64,000 nucleotides of DNA from Eretmocerus hayati (taxonomy: Eukaryota > Arthropoda > Insecta > Hymenoptera > Aphelinidae), in the NCBI GenBank assembly GCA_029851415.1, contig CM056744.1:63482172-63546171 (forward strand), written 5' to 3'. Positions 34,201 to 45,179 of the stretch are shown here, piece after piece. The position numbers and the translations under genes were made by a program. Below the pieces are notes generated by a model that was not told the DNA's origin, did no database searches, and worked only from the letters and a program-made list of their open reading frames with translations. Each line of letters starts with the position of its first letter. Position 1 is the stretch's first letter.

Positions 34201-37200
34201 TTAAATCTGATCACTTTCTTCGTCCGAAGACTCTGGAACCAGAAGCACAAGTTTGACTACTGGTCTCCTGAACTTGGAGGTAGCTGTGCGGACTTCGACT
34301 ACTCTAACTCTGCCATCAATGCCGGGAAAAACTGCTGTGACTACTGCCAAGAGCCAGACAGCTGGAGGTTTACAATCGTCGCGTAGTAGAACCACATCAC
34401 CCACTCGATAGGCCCTGGGAGGCCTTGACCATTTGTGCCTTTCTTGCAGCGCTTGTAGGTAGTCACTGGACCACACTTTCCAAAAATCTTGAGTCATCTG
34501 AGTTATCCACCTCCATCGTTTATTTACTGGAATGGGCGCTGATGGTATGGTTGGCTCTGGAATTATTAACGATGGTCTCTGTATGAGAAAATGCGCGGGT
34601 GTCAGCGCGGACAAATCAGATGTATCATCTTCCAAAGGAGCAATAGGCCTCGAGTTTAAACATGCTCTAATCTTTGACAACAGTGTAGAAATTTCTACGA
34701 AAGTAAGAACATGGTCACCAACTATCCTTTTCAAGTGGTGCTTAGCTGATTTGACTGCAGCCTCCCAGATTCCTCCGAAATGCGGTGCCGCAGGTGGGTT
34801 GAATCTGAACTCCGTATTCATGTTGCTCAGTTCTACGACTATGTCCTTAAATTCTGCCGAAGCTCCATCAAAGCGACGTTGCAGCTCAGCGTCTGCCCCA
34901 ACAAAATTCAAACCATTGTCGCACTCCAATTTGCTGCAATGTCCGCGTCTGGCAGTGAAGCGCTCGAACGCGGCCATGAATGCCTCACTTGAACAATCCT
35001 CCACTGCCTCCAAGTGAATAGCTCTTGTACTAAGACAGATAAAGATACAAGCATAAGCCTTCATCGTCCCTCTGCCACGGCTTTTGGATAATCGTACTTT
35101 TGATGGACCTGCAAAGTCCATTCCCGAATGCTCAAAAGGATAAGCCGGAGTGACTCTAACCTTGGGAAGATCTCCCATCAATTGAGTTGACATTTTTGCT
35201 GAATATCGTAGACATACCGTACACTGGTTGATCAGAACTTTTACCGCTTGTCGACCCCTCAGAATCCAGTACTGATTCCTGAGGCTGGATAAAGTGAGCT
35301 GCGTACCACTGTGGAGAGAATTCAAGTGAGCTCGTCTCACAAGCAGCTCTGTCAAAGGGCTCCGGCAGGGCAGAATCAGCAGGTACTTAGCAGCATAATC
35401 CAGAAGCGCATGCCGCAGTCTGCCTCCAACTCTCAGGAGACCTTGATCTAGAAATGGTCTCAACTTCAACAAGTTTGAATCCTTCAGTTCCTTGTCGTTT
35501 TCCAGCAACCTGAAACTGTCACCAAAGCTATTTCTTTGTTCTATATAGACCCATAACAATTCGGCACTTTTCAACTCTCCAGGTCTCAATAAACCCTCTG
35601 AAATCACATCAAAATCAATGAATTTTAAGTGCAGAAATCTCATTCTCTTACTAGTTTCCTCGCTGAGACGATAGCCGAGCTTCGTCAGAAAGCGAAGGCA
35701 AACCGCCGTAACACGAAAGAGCTTCGTTGCTGTAGAAAACCTTGTCAACAATTCGTTTTGAAAGGAGTCATCCGGATACTGTAACGCAGTGGCATGAGAA
35801 GCGGAAGAATTTCTCTCTTCAAGAGGCTCGACTTGCACATTCTCTGCTTCAGTAGTCCACGGATGACTCGACTCCGACAAAAACGACGGACCATTCCACC
35901 AAAGCTCGAACGACGACAAAAGTTCTGGACTCAACCCCCGAGAAACTACGTCTGCTGGGTTATCCTGTGATTTGACATGATGCCAATGACCTTGTGGAAC
36001 CAACTCTTGAATCAAAGAACATCTGTTTGCAACAAAGGTTTGCCACCGATTTGGCAGAGCTCTAATCCAATACAGAATATCTTTTGAATCCGACCATAGA
36101 TGGATCGATGCTATCTCCATAGGCATGATTTGAATGAAACGATCAGTGAGTTCTGCTAATAACAATGCCGCGCAAAGCTCTAGACGAGGTATGCTTATTG
36201 TTTTGATCGGAGCTGATTTTGACTTAGAACACTGCAACGATACAGCTACCCGTCCGTTCCTGATCATTCGCAAATAAATAACAGCACCGTATGCTTTTGA
36301 AGAAGCATCCGCAAACCCGTGCAACTCAATTTTCAATCCTTGGCTAGAATATCCGATCCACCTGGGTATTCTAATCTCCTCCAAAGTTGCAAGTTTTCCG
36401 TACCATTCAGACCACTGGTTTGAATAGTCACTCGGGAGAACATCATCTCATTCACACTTCAAAGGCCAAAGCGATTGCATGAATATCTTTGCCCAGATCA
36501 CCACAGGAGCTAACCAACCTAATGAATCGAAGATTTTAGCTGTGAGAGACAATATGGTTCTTTTTGTTAACTTTTGGCTGTCAAAGACTTGAGGTTTGAT
36601 ACTGAAATGAAAGTAGTCCTCTCTTGGAGCCCAAGATAGACCAAGTATAGAGGTACAATCATCAGACTTGAAAGTAGCCGAACCGTGAATTCTATGATCG
36701 ACTGGGATTTGTTCGATCAACTGAGCATCATTCGCCGCCCATTTCCGTAGCTCGAACCCGCCCACCTTGAGAATCTCGATCACTTGCACTTATTCTGACG
36801 AGTTTTTTCTATTGTCTCTCCCCCCGACATAAAATCATCCATGTATGATTCATCCTCAATGATTTTAACTGCTGAAGCAAATAGATGCCCATAATCTTTA
36901 GCCAATTGCCTCAAAACCCTGATGGCAAGATAAGGCGAACATTTTAAACCGTAAGCGATCGTTCTGAGAAAATAGAGTAAGACTTCCAGATCCGGATTTT
37001 CCCTCCATAAGATCATCTGCAAGTGACGATCTCTGGGGTCGACTAAGATCTGTCTGAACATTTTCTCTATATCAGCCACGAAAACGAATTCATACCGACG
37101 CCATCTCATTACTAAATCCACCAGCTCTGGTAGCAAATTCTCGCCAGTGTAAAGTAGATCGTTTAATGAAATACCATGAACCTTATTCGAACCGTTGAAG

Positions 37201-38549
37201 ACCGTCCGTAATTTTTTGGAGCCTTGAAGCACTCCGTGATGAGGGAGAATATAGCAACTGTTCTTATCCTCTACCGACAAATTTGAAGCCTTTTCCATAT
37301 GCTCGAGATCCTCATACTCTTTCATGAAAGCCTTATATTTCGATTCGAAATCCGAATTTTTCGAGAATTTCCGTTCCATGGAATAGAGCGTTTGAAGAGC
37401 AGAGGAGTGAGAATCACCGAGTTTGACATTCAAATTTTCCATCAACTCTTGTTTCACTGGCAACCGAACTACGTATCTACCGCTAACATCTTGTGAATGG
37501 GTCTCCTGAAAATGTTCTTCGCATTTGCGATCGTCTTCAGAGAGCTTTTTCTCGACCGTTCCGACTTCTTCTTGCTTCCAAAATTTCTCAAGAATCGATT
37601 CTAACACTGTGTTATCAACTAAATGAAGATAAGATGAAGAAGATTCTGAGTTTTGACCGACGCTAGAAGAAACTATCCAACCCAATTCAGTATTTGTAGC
37701 GATAGGTTGATTTGAAAGATCAACATTCGCCTTTTTCACGCCCTCAAGCACAATTTGAGCGTGAATTTTGGCACTCAGTAAGATATCAATTGATCTCGTT
37801 TTTAAAAAATTGGGATCAGCCAAATTGAGTCCACTGAGATGATCCCATTTATCCGTACCCGTTGCAACAGAGGCTTTATAACCAGAAACCTTAGGAATAA
37901 TGAAAGCCTGCACATCACAACTGAAATCAGAGGAAAATCTGGGACGCAGCGTGAAATTGGCCAAACCCCTCGAAATTCCGGTGTTAAGGTCGCCAACCCC
38001 CTTGATTTGAACCTTAGATTTCATCCTTTTGATTCCTAATTTTTGGCAAGCATTCTCTGTTATGAAAGAGGATTGCGAGCAGTGATCGATCAAAGCTGTG
38101 AAGTAAAATTCAAATCCGTCAGCTGATATAAGTTTCACTACTGCTGTGGGCAAAAGCACAAAGCCCGAATTGTCTACCGAATTAAGACAAGTAATAATCG
38201 TTGAATGCGTATTCGAGGAAGATTTTTGATTCGTCCCTGAACCCTTGTCTTCGCGTGAAGGACCCGAACCCGGATTATCATCAGCTTGAGAATCGGTTGG
38301 TGGCTTAAAAATATCCGAATGAAGGGAAGTGTGATGTCTCCCGTTACACTTTCTACAAAATGTCTTGGATCGACAAGACCTAGCACTGTGCTGACCAAAA
38401 CAAATGAAACATAACCTTTTCTCAATCACAAAAAATTTTTTATCGGCCTTACTTTTTGCCTTAAAAGCATCACACTGCGATAGATGATGGTTATCCAAAC
38501 AGCACGAACAAACCTTCTTGGATGACTCCGAATCCGAACAAGTAGCCAT
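34201..38549 (-). pseudogene. pol: BEL-2 pol polyprotein (Zn knuckle, protease, RT, RNase H, integrase)
   Basis: Three frames carry one polyprotein. 38549-36780: zinc-binding CSCCLDNHHLSQC, CFICFGQHSARSC and CRKCNGRHH; an aspartic-protease-like ALIDHCSQSSFI, where the usual DSG is changed to DHC; RT motifs VADIEKMFRQI and YMDDFM. A frameshift near 36785 leads to 36789-36448 (VIEILKVGGFELRKW, KIFDSLGWLAPV). There an in-frame TGA at 36448-36450 falls where the family has tryptophan before DDVLPSD; the same frame then continues to 34201. This last part has RNase H (GFADAS, PRLEL, LWSDS), the integrase HH-CC (RRAHLNSLH, CTVC), the catalytic D (MDFAGP), D (ECDNG) and E (GGIWEAAV), and a C-terminal GDVVLLRDDCKPPAVW domain. 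All catalytic acids of RT and integrase are present. Confidence 0.93.
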
Positions 38550-38585
38550 AGAATTAGTTTTGCTTGGATTGGAATTCTTTCCCGA

Positions 38586-39524
38586 TTAGTTACTAGAGCT
38601 CGGCTTGATGCTGCTCTCGATTGACTCTAACGTGGCTAATTTCTCTTTCAAAAAAGCTTCTAATTGTTCTATGGATGGAGGATCATGGGAGATGCCCAAG
38701 TGCTTTTCCCATTCCTTTCTTGTAACTAAGTCAAATCTCGAAACAGTCGTGAATACGAACTGATCTTCACCATTAGTTTTCACCGGACGATCTAGACTTT
38801 TCAAAAAATTCAAAGTTTCGAAAGTTCCAGTGTGAAGTTTTTTCAATTCAGCGTACGATTCATTTTTCATTTGTTTTAGAGAGTAGAAAGAACTCAAAGT
38901 CAAACTGACTAGTCTCCGCTTATTCTCATAAAAATCGCACAGTTCCTTCCAAGCTCGTGGGTATTCTCCAGCCGTGAGATCAATGGATTTTATGAGATCT
39001 AATGCCTCACCCTGTAATTTGGATCGCAAATGATAGAATTTTACCACTGGCTGAATCTCATCCCTTCTATGCACCAAGTTTTTATAAAGATCCCGAAAAC
39101 TGGCCCATTCGTTGAACTTTCCTGAGAAAGTTGGCATTTCGATTTTGGCGAGGGAATACGACGAAGCAGGAGCTACAACTGTTTGCGAAGCCGGTGCTAC
39201 AGCAGGGTTAGTCTCAATACTCGACCTATCCAAATCCGCAATCGAATCCAAAAATTCTTGAAACTCAGCCTTATTATCCATATAAGACTCCTCAACCAAG
39301 TCGCCAATTTTCAATTTGAAATAATCTAATTCCTTGTCTACACCGAAATCTGCGATTATCTTGTTATGATTCAAACAAAAAGTTTTGTAGTGGAAGGAAA
39401 GATTTTCTATCCGCACAATCGCATTAGCCTTGGTCATTTTGGCTTGACCCTTAGCCTTGAAGTTTTTGTAAGCTAACGAAATCTTTTTCTGCAAATCAAG
39501 TTGCTGATCATAGAGCGCCTCCAT
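38586..39524 (-). CDS. gag: BEL-2 gag
   Basis: 312 residues from ATG at 39524 (MEALYDQQLDLQKKISLAY). The middle matches the Pao/BEL gag domain (DUF1759 type): SLAKIEMPTFSGKFNEWASF, HRRDEIQPVVKFYHLRSKL, GEALDLIKS, YPRAWKELCDFYENKR. It ends SIKPSSSN at a TAA (38586-38588). The codons beyond stay in the same frame and lead into the pol zinc knuckles (ATG at 38549), so gag and pol form one reading frame broken only by this stop. It could be regulated readthrough or simple decay; BEL elements usually have a single open frame, which favours decay. Gag would form the particle that packages element RNA. Confidence 0.9.
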   Translation of the reverse strand: MEALYDQQLDLQKKISLAYKNFKAKGQAKMTKANAIVRIENLSFHYKTFCLNHNKIIADFGVDKELDYFKLKIGDLVEESYMDNKAEFQEFLDSIADLDRSSIETNPAVAPASQTVVAPASSYSLAKIEMPTFSGKFNEWASFRDLYKNLVHRRDEIQPVVKFYHLRSKLQGEALDLIKSIDLTAGEYPRAWKELCDFYENKRRLVSLTLSSFYSLKQMKNESYAELKKLHTGTFETLNFLKSLDRPVKTNGEDQFVFTTVSRFDLVTRKEWEKHLGISHDPPSIEQLEAFLKEKLATLESIESSIKPSSSN

Positions 39525-40830
39525 GATTATTCAGAAAAATCGTAGAAACCGTTAAACACACAAACCGACACTCAACCAAAAAACCGAAATCCAAATGTAA
39601 ATGCTTTGATACAGCCCGATATGCTAGTATCTTTGCGAACAAATCGATAAAAAATGCCAAAATTCTAGCCAGAACTAGGCAAAACCAACCGAAGAATGAG
39701 GAATTTCTCAAATCTAACCAAAGATTTGATGGAAGCACTGATCCAAAAATCCCCCTAACCGTACCGAAAAATATTTACAATTATTTACAACTCAACCTAA
39801 AACGTAAGACAATTTCTATGATTCAACATTTTGAGGTTGGAAAGCCAGAAACCATGAGTTAAGATATCTAAAATTGATCCTGTACCCATTCAAGATTCAA
39901 TGCGATAATCTCATACAATACATGTGACTCACTCGTACCGCTGTAGTATCAGCTGAAGCACGAAAAGCATCCGCCGAAGCCGAAAACGTGGTGCGCCGCA
40001 ATGCTGTGGTGTACACCGTTGAGCTGGCTGCTAGACTGCACGGCGACACGATGCGGTCGACGCAGCGATTTCGCTGCTACGCTGAGTACCAACGAACAGC
40101 AGCGCGTAGCTGATGAACAGCTGCGGATGACTCTGGTCAGCTGTGTTGCCAGATGTCGAGCTCAGCTCCAGGCAGCACACACGAACGTCGGCTAACACAC
40201 ACGACGCTCGTCCGATGATGCTAAAAAGGCCATTGACTTTAGCATAGAATCAAGGTCATAATCATCAAGAATGCTCGCGATTATGGTAATAAATTACGCA
40301 GAGCAATGCCAAAAAATGCGACAAATCGCAAAAAATATCTCTCTTTGAATGAAATAATCAATGAAAATTGATCTAAATTGATTTTTAAGCGAGAGAAATC
40401 AGCCAAGAATTCTAAAAATCATTGAAAAATTTGAAAAAACAATAGAAACAGCTCATCCTAAAAATCCCACGATGAATTCCCTCGTTGCCCAGAGACCCTC
40501 CTGGATCCCCAGGTCGTTTCCGCCGTCTTCTCGGGGTGCGCCGACTGGAGACCTCGTTACGCCTCTCGGGTTAGCCTGAATCCAAGACGAAACAATGTCG
40601 AAGGCTGCCCTAACCCTGCGCTTGCTGCCGGTGAACTAATGCTCTGGAACGAGCAATCGAGGAATCTTCCCCGCCCTCCGGCAGGATATCAGCACTGCAC
40701 TAGCTGATAGGCCTCCTAGACGCCGCCACTGGTCGCCCGAGAAGACATCCGACCGCGCACAATCACCAAAAATTTCACCTCGTGTCGATGCGAATCCATT
40801 CGCATCGACTTGAATTTCACTCACTGGCTC
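39525..40830 (-). other. BEL-2 5' UTR
   Basis: About 1.3 kb between primer site and gag. It is paralleled by 42714-44870 of BEL-1 minus its inserted LTR. Contains a self-complementary block ATGCGAATCCATTCGCAT near 40788-40805. Confidence 0.7.
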
Positions 40831-40850
40831 CAATCCGGCTCGAAGGACCA
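40831..40850 (-). promoter_or_regulatory. BEL-2 primer binding site
   Basis: Minus strand TGGTCCTTCGAGCCGGATTG, two bases inside the 5' LTR, the form usual for arthropod BEL/Pao elements. BEL-1 has a changed version, TGGTCCCTCGAATACCGGAT, at 44871-44890. Confidence 0.8.
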
Positions 40851-40852
40851 TA

Positions 40853-41139
40853 TGTTTGATATGGGAGCAGGTGAACTGAATAATTTTGGTGGGACACATA
40901 GTTTAAATAAATAAATAAACTATATTCAACAAACTCATTGTACAGAGCGAGGCGGTGCGGTCGGCTGCTGAGCGGAAACTAGTGCAAGCCGCGGAAAGTG
41001 ACGAGCGCGCTGGAATGAATAGCAGAAGAGCACGAAGTAGCGACGACAAGATGGCGGCTGCGCGCGAGAATTCAAAATTCGAAAATGACCTCATACTGAA
41101 CTGGATGTATATAAATCAAAATGAACACAATACTAAACA
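40853..41139 (-). repeat. BEL-2 right (5') LTR
   Basis: Same ends as the left LTR. On the minus strand this is the promoter-bearing LTR. The differences from the left LTR include TTTAAATAAAT for TTTGAACAAAT and GAGGCGG for GAGGTGG. Confidence 0.93.
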
Positions 41140-41144
41140 GGAGC

Positions 41145-41989
41145 GATAGGCCTCGAGTTTCAACATGCTTCAATTTTCGACAACAATGTGGAAATTTCTA
41201 CAAAAGTAAGAACATGATCACCACTCATCCTTTTCAAGTGTTGCTTAGCTGATGTGACTGCAGCCTCCCAGATTCCTCCGAAATGCGGTGCCGCAGGTGG
41301 GTTGAATCTAAGCTCCGTCTTCATGTTGCTCAGTTCCATAACTATGTCCTCAAATTTTGCCGAAGCTCCATCAAAGCAACGTTGAAGCTCAGCGTCTGCC
41401 CCAACGGAGTTCAAACCATTGTCGCACTCCGATTTGCTGCAATGTCCGCGTCTGACAGTGAAGTGCTCGAACGCGGCCATGAACGCCTCACTTGAATAAT
41501 CCTCCACTGCCTCCAAGTGAATAGCTCTTGTACTAAGACAGATAAAGATACAAGCATGAGCCTTCATCGTCCCTCTGCCACGACTTTTGGATAATCGCAC
41601 TTTGAATGGACCTGCAAAGTCCATTCCCGAATTCTCAAAAGGATGAGCCGGAGTGACTCTAACCTTGGGAAGATCTCCCATCAATTGCGTTGACAATTTT
41701 GCTGAATATCGTAGATATACCGTACACTGGTTGATCAGAATTTTTACCGCGTGTCGACCCCTCAGAATCCAGTACTGATTTCTGAGACTGGATAAAGTGA
41801 GCTGCGTACCACCGTGGAGAGAATCCAAGTGAGCTCGTCTCACAAGCAACTCTGTCAAAGGGCTCCGGCCGGGAAGAATCGGCGGGTAATTAGCAGCATA
41901 ATCCAGAAGCGCATGTCGCAGTCTGCCTCCAACTCTCAAGAGACCTTGATCTAAAAATGGTCTCAACTTCAACAAGTTTGAATCCTTCA
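41145..41989 (-). pseudogene. BEL-1 pol integrase fragment
   Basis: Reads DSNLLKLRPFLDQGLLRVGG, AHLDSLHGGTQLTLSSLRNQ, MDFAGPFKVRLSKSRGRG, ECDNGLNSVGA and GGIWEAAVTSAKQHLKR, homologous to BEL-2 residues of the same domain. The second cysteine of the zinc-binding CTVC is tyrosine (CTVY), so the fragment would not be a functional integrase even if joined. It continues across the BEL-2 insertion into 33180 and below. Its N-terminal side is cut at the filler boundary (41989). Confidence 0.88.
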
Positions 41990-42491
41990 CCATATGATTG
42001 ATTCGATCTCGTAGGATTGAGGCAGCTGTAATGAGATGTTGAAAGATAGCTAGGTGATGCAAATGTTTTATTTGCGACGTTTCGCCATCAAGGTTCGATG
42101 GCCTCATCAGGCTATAGTGCAGAGAGACACAACACATGTCTTTAAATTTTTTGAGAGACTAGATACATGAATCACGCACAATATATATATATCATCACTG
42201 AAAACAAACTCTCGAGTACAATAACAGGTGCTACATCGATAGATAGAGAAGAATGGCAGGGCAGTCAAGCGCGGTAGAGTCCTTCCCCTCAAGCCCCTCC
42301 AGTCATGTGTAGAGCGCGCCACGTCGTCGCAGGGGAGGGGCTCCTTCGCCGCGAGCCGCGACGCTCTCTGCACTTGACTGGAGGGGCTTAAAGGGAGGGA
42401 CTCTACTACGCTTGACACCCCTGAAGAAAGGTGTGTGACTGAAAGGGAGGGAGACGGAGAAGGGGAGAGATATATGTTTTTAAATTTTTCC
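41990..42491. mobile_element. Filler in BEL-1: Penelope-like end plus GC-rich hairpin
   Basis: Replaces about 3.8 kb of BEL-1 (equivalent of 35487-39303 in BEL-2). 42060-42110 has TTTGCGACGTTTCGCCATCA and GGCCTCATCAGGC, a block typical of Penelope-like terminal regions. 42263-42305 (GTCAAGCGCGGTAGAGTCC onward) is reverse-complementary to 42372-42416, forming a ~43-bp stem with a GC-rich loop. Confidence 0.55.
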
Positions 42492-42713
42492 ACCAATTTT
42501 CAGTTTGAAATAATCCAATTCCTCGTCTACACCGAAATCTGCGATTATCTTGTTATGATTTAAACAGAAAGTTTTGTAGTGGAAAGAAAGATTTTCTACA
42601 CGCACAACTGCATTAGCCTTGGTCATTTTAGCTTGACCCTTGGCCTTGAAGTTTTTGTAAGCTAACGAAATCTTTTCCTGTAAATCAAGTTGCTGATCAT
42701 AGAGCGCCTCCAT
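42492..42713 (-). pseudogene. BEL-1 gag N-terminal fragment
   Basis: About 74 codons from ATG at 42713: MEALYDQQLDLQEKISLAYK to ELDYFKLKIG, differing from BEL-2 gag at only a few residues (K14E, I38V-type changes). The rest of gag is lost in the BEL-1 deletion. Confidence 0.9.
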
Positions 42714-42984
42714 GATTATTCAGGAAGATCGTAAGAAACCGTTAGATACCCAACCGACACTCAACCAAAATCAAATTCCAAATATGAATGCTTTGACACA
42801 GCCCGATATGCTTGTGTCTTTGCAAACAACCCGATAAAGAATGTCGTAATTCTAGCCAAAATTAGGCCAAACCAACCGAAGAATGAGGAATTTCTCAAAT
42901 CTAACCGAAGATTTGATGGGAGCACTGATTCAAAAATTCCCCAAACCGTAACGAGGAATATTTACAATAATTTACAACACAACC

Positions 42985-43768
42985 TGTGACGGCCAAGTCA
43001 GTCCGTCTCCCTCTCTCCCTGGACCGAATAATGTAATAATAACATTTTGTGTTACAGCTTAAGCACGAGAAGAGTTGCTGCATAGTTTAGCCAGGTAAGA
43101 GGGAGAGAGACAGAGAGATGGCACCGTAGTAGGGCCCGCGCGCCCCATATTTTGAGCAATCCCTGGCGCAAGCCAATGCTGCTCCGGCCAGCAGCCTTTT
43201 AATATACATTCCGTCGTGACGTTTCGGAGCGCTCGCACGCGCATATTGAGTTGATTATCGTGCGCGTTGTCCACGCCGCCCGGAGCCCGTCCTTGGCATA
43301 ATTCAGCCGGGGCTCCGGTGCGTGCATTTTATACTCTCTGTGCCGTGGTCTAAGACCAAAATCACCATCGTCTGGGACAATTGCGAGCTGCCTGATCGCT
43401 GTGAGCTGCGAGGGCCGGTGCCCGATCTGAGGTCGAGCGACCATCCCGCGTCAAGGCCATTAATATTTGTAAGTGCCTCTCGCAAATCTCTCTCTCCTCT
43501 TTCTGGGCTTATAGATTGTATTTATCCCAATAATGCGCCCTCGATAATCGTGCTCGGGCTTGATCAACCGTAACGGTCAGCGGACCGATTTGTAAATAGT
43601 CTTTTCTTGAATATATGCCCTTTCATTCTTAATTTTAATCGAGTGTGTGCTCATTCCGTGCTCCCCTCTCCTGATTTCTTGAACAATTACAGCAATTGCT
43701 CACTCCCTGAGCTTCTCAAATAAAAGCAGGCCCTGCCTGCACGTGACGAGTCCACCAAAACCGTCACA
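42985..43768 (+). mobile_element. Solo LTR, Ty3/gypsy type, 784 bp, TSD AACC
   Basis: Termini TGTGACGG and CCGTCACA are perfect 8-bp inverted repeats. AACC lies on both sides (42981-42984 and 43769-43772), and the uninterrupted site CAACCTAAAACGTAAG is present in BEL-2 at 39792. A 4-bp duplication fits Ty3/gypsy integration. An AATAAA lies at 43720. The plus orientation is inferred from that signal. No internal genes remain. Confidence 0.85.
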
Positions 43769-44892
43769 AACCCAAAATGTAAGGCAATTCCTTGAATTCA
43801 ACATTTTGAGGTTGGAAAGTCAGAAACCATGAGTTGAGATATCTGAAATTGATCTAAGATCAAGTCAAGATTCCATGCAACAATCTCATATGATACATAG
43901 CCTATGACTCACTCGTACCGCTGAAGAAGCAGCTGAAGCACGAAGAGTATCCGCCGAAACCGAAAACGTGGTGCGCCGCACTGCTGCGATGTATCACGCC
44001 GAAGAACGTCGGAGCCAAGGACGCGGTGCGTTGTAAAGCTGTGATGTACACCGTTGAACTGGCTGCTAGACTGCACGGCGACACGATGGGGTCGACGCAG
44101 CGATTACGCTGCTACACTGAGTACCGACGAACAGCAGCGCGCAGCTGATGAACAGCTGAGGATGAGTTTGGTCAGCTGTGTTGCCAGATGTCGAGCTCAG
44201 CTCCGGGCAGCACACACACCAACGTCGGCTAACACGCACGACGCTCGTCCGATGATGCTAAGAAGGCCGTTGACTTTAGCATAGAATCAAGTTCATCATC
44301 ACCAAGAATGCTCGCGATTATGATGATAAATAACGCTGAGCAATGCCAAAAGAAATTGCGACAAATCGCGGAAATATTTCTCTTAGAATCAAATAATCAA
44401 TGAGGATTGATCTCGATTGATTTTAAAGCGAGAGAAATCAGCCAAGAATTCTATAAATCATTGAAAATTTGAAAAAAAAAACAATAGAAACAGCTCATTC
44501 TAAAAAACCCACGATGAATTCCCTCGTTGCCAAGAGACCCTCCTGGGTCCCCAGGTCGTTTCCGCCGTCTTCTCGGGTTGCGCCGACTGAAGATCTCGAC
44601 GTGCTTCTCTGGTTAGCCTGTGTCCTATTGGAACGATGTAGGCTGCCCTAACTTTGCGCTTGCTGCCGGTGAACCAATGCTCTGGAACGAGCAATCGAGG
44701 ATTCTCCTCCGTCCTCCGGCAGGATATCAGCACTGCACTAGCTGATAGGCCTCGTAGACGTCGTCGCTGGTCGCCCGAGAAGATACCCGAACGCGCACTA
44801 TCACCATGAATTTCACCTCGTGTCGATGCGAATCCATTCGCATCGACATGAATTTCACTCACTGGCTCCAATCCGGTATTCGAGGGACCATA

Positions 44893-45179
44893 TGTTTGAT
44901 ATGGGAGCACGTGAACTGAATAACTTTGATTTGACACATAGTTTTGACAAATAAATAAAATATATTCAACAAACTTATTGTACAGAGCGAGGTGGTGCGG
45001 TCGGTGGTCGAGCGAAAACTGGCGCAAGTCGCGGAAGGTGACGAGCGCACTGGAATGAATAGCAGAAGAGCACGGAGTCGCAACGACAAGATGGCGGCTA
45101 CGCGCGAGAATTCAAAATCCAACGAAGACCTCATACTGAAGTAGATATATATAAATCAAAACGAACACAATATTTAACA
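44893..45179 (-). repeat. BEL-1 right (5') LTR
   Basis: TGTTTGATATGGGAGCACG to AATATTTAACA, 287 bp. Followed by CCAAG, the same flank as LTRa at 30772. Confidence 0.9.

Larger units (their letters stand above)
33181..41139 (-). mobile_element. BEL-2: full-length BEL/Pao retrotransposon, TSD GGAGC
   Basis: 7959 bp bounded by 287-bp LTRs (33181-33467, 40853-41139), each TGTTTGAT to CTAAACA on the plus strand. GGAGC lies immediately outside both ends (33176-33180 and 41140-41144). Removing the element rejoins BEL-1 pol in register (AAAGGAGC then GATAGGCC; BEL-2 itself has AAAGGAGCAATAGGCC here). By my reading the LTRs differ at six positions, about 2 per cent, all transitions. The element has a primer site and a polypurine tract and keeps gag and pol with three interruptions. 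Confidence 0.93.
31698..45179 (-). mobile_element. BEL-1: older BEL/Pao element, split by BEL-2
   Basis: Minus-strand element with LTRs at 31698-31984 and 44893-45179 (287 bp each). Order on the plus strand: LTR, 3' UTR, pol C-terminus (to 33180), the inserted BEL-2, integrase region (41140-41989), filler (41990-42491), gag start (42492-42713), 5' UTR with a solo Ty3-type LTR (42985-43768), primer site and LTR. The filler replaces about 3.8 kb, so most of gag, protease, RT and RNase H are missing. The right flank CCAAG (45180-45184) matches the LTRa target site, but the left LTR abuts more BEL sequence instead of the expected flank. Confidence 0.85.

Noticed and set aside
34532..35017. 161-codon plus-strand frame inside BEL-2
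   Set aside because: Antisense shadow of the integrase coding region.
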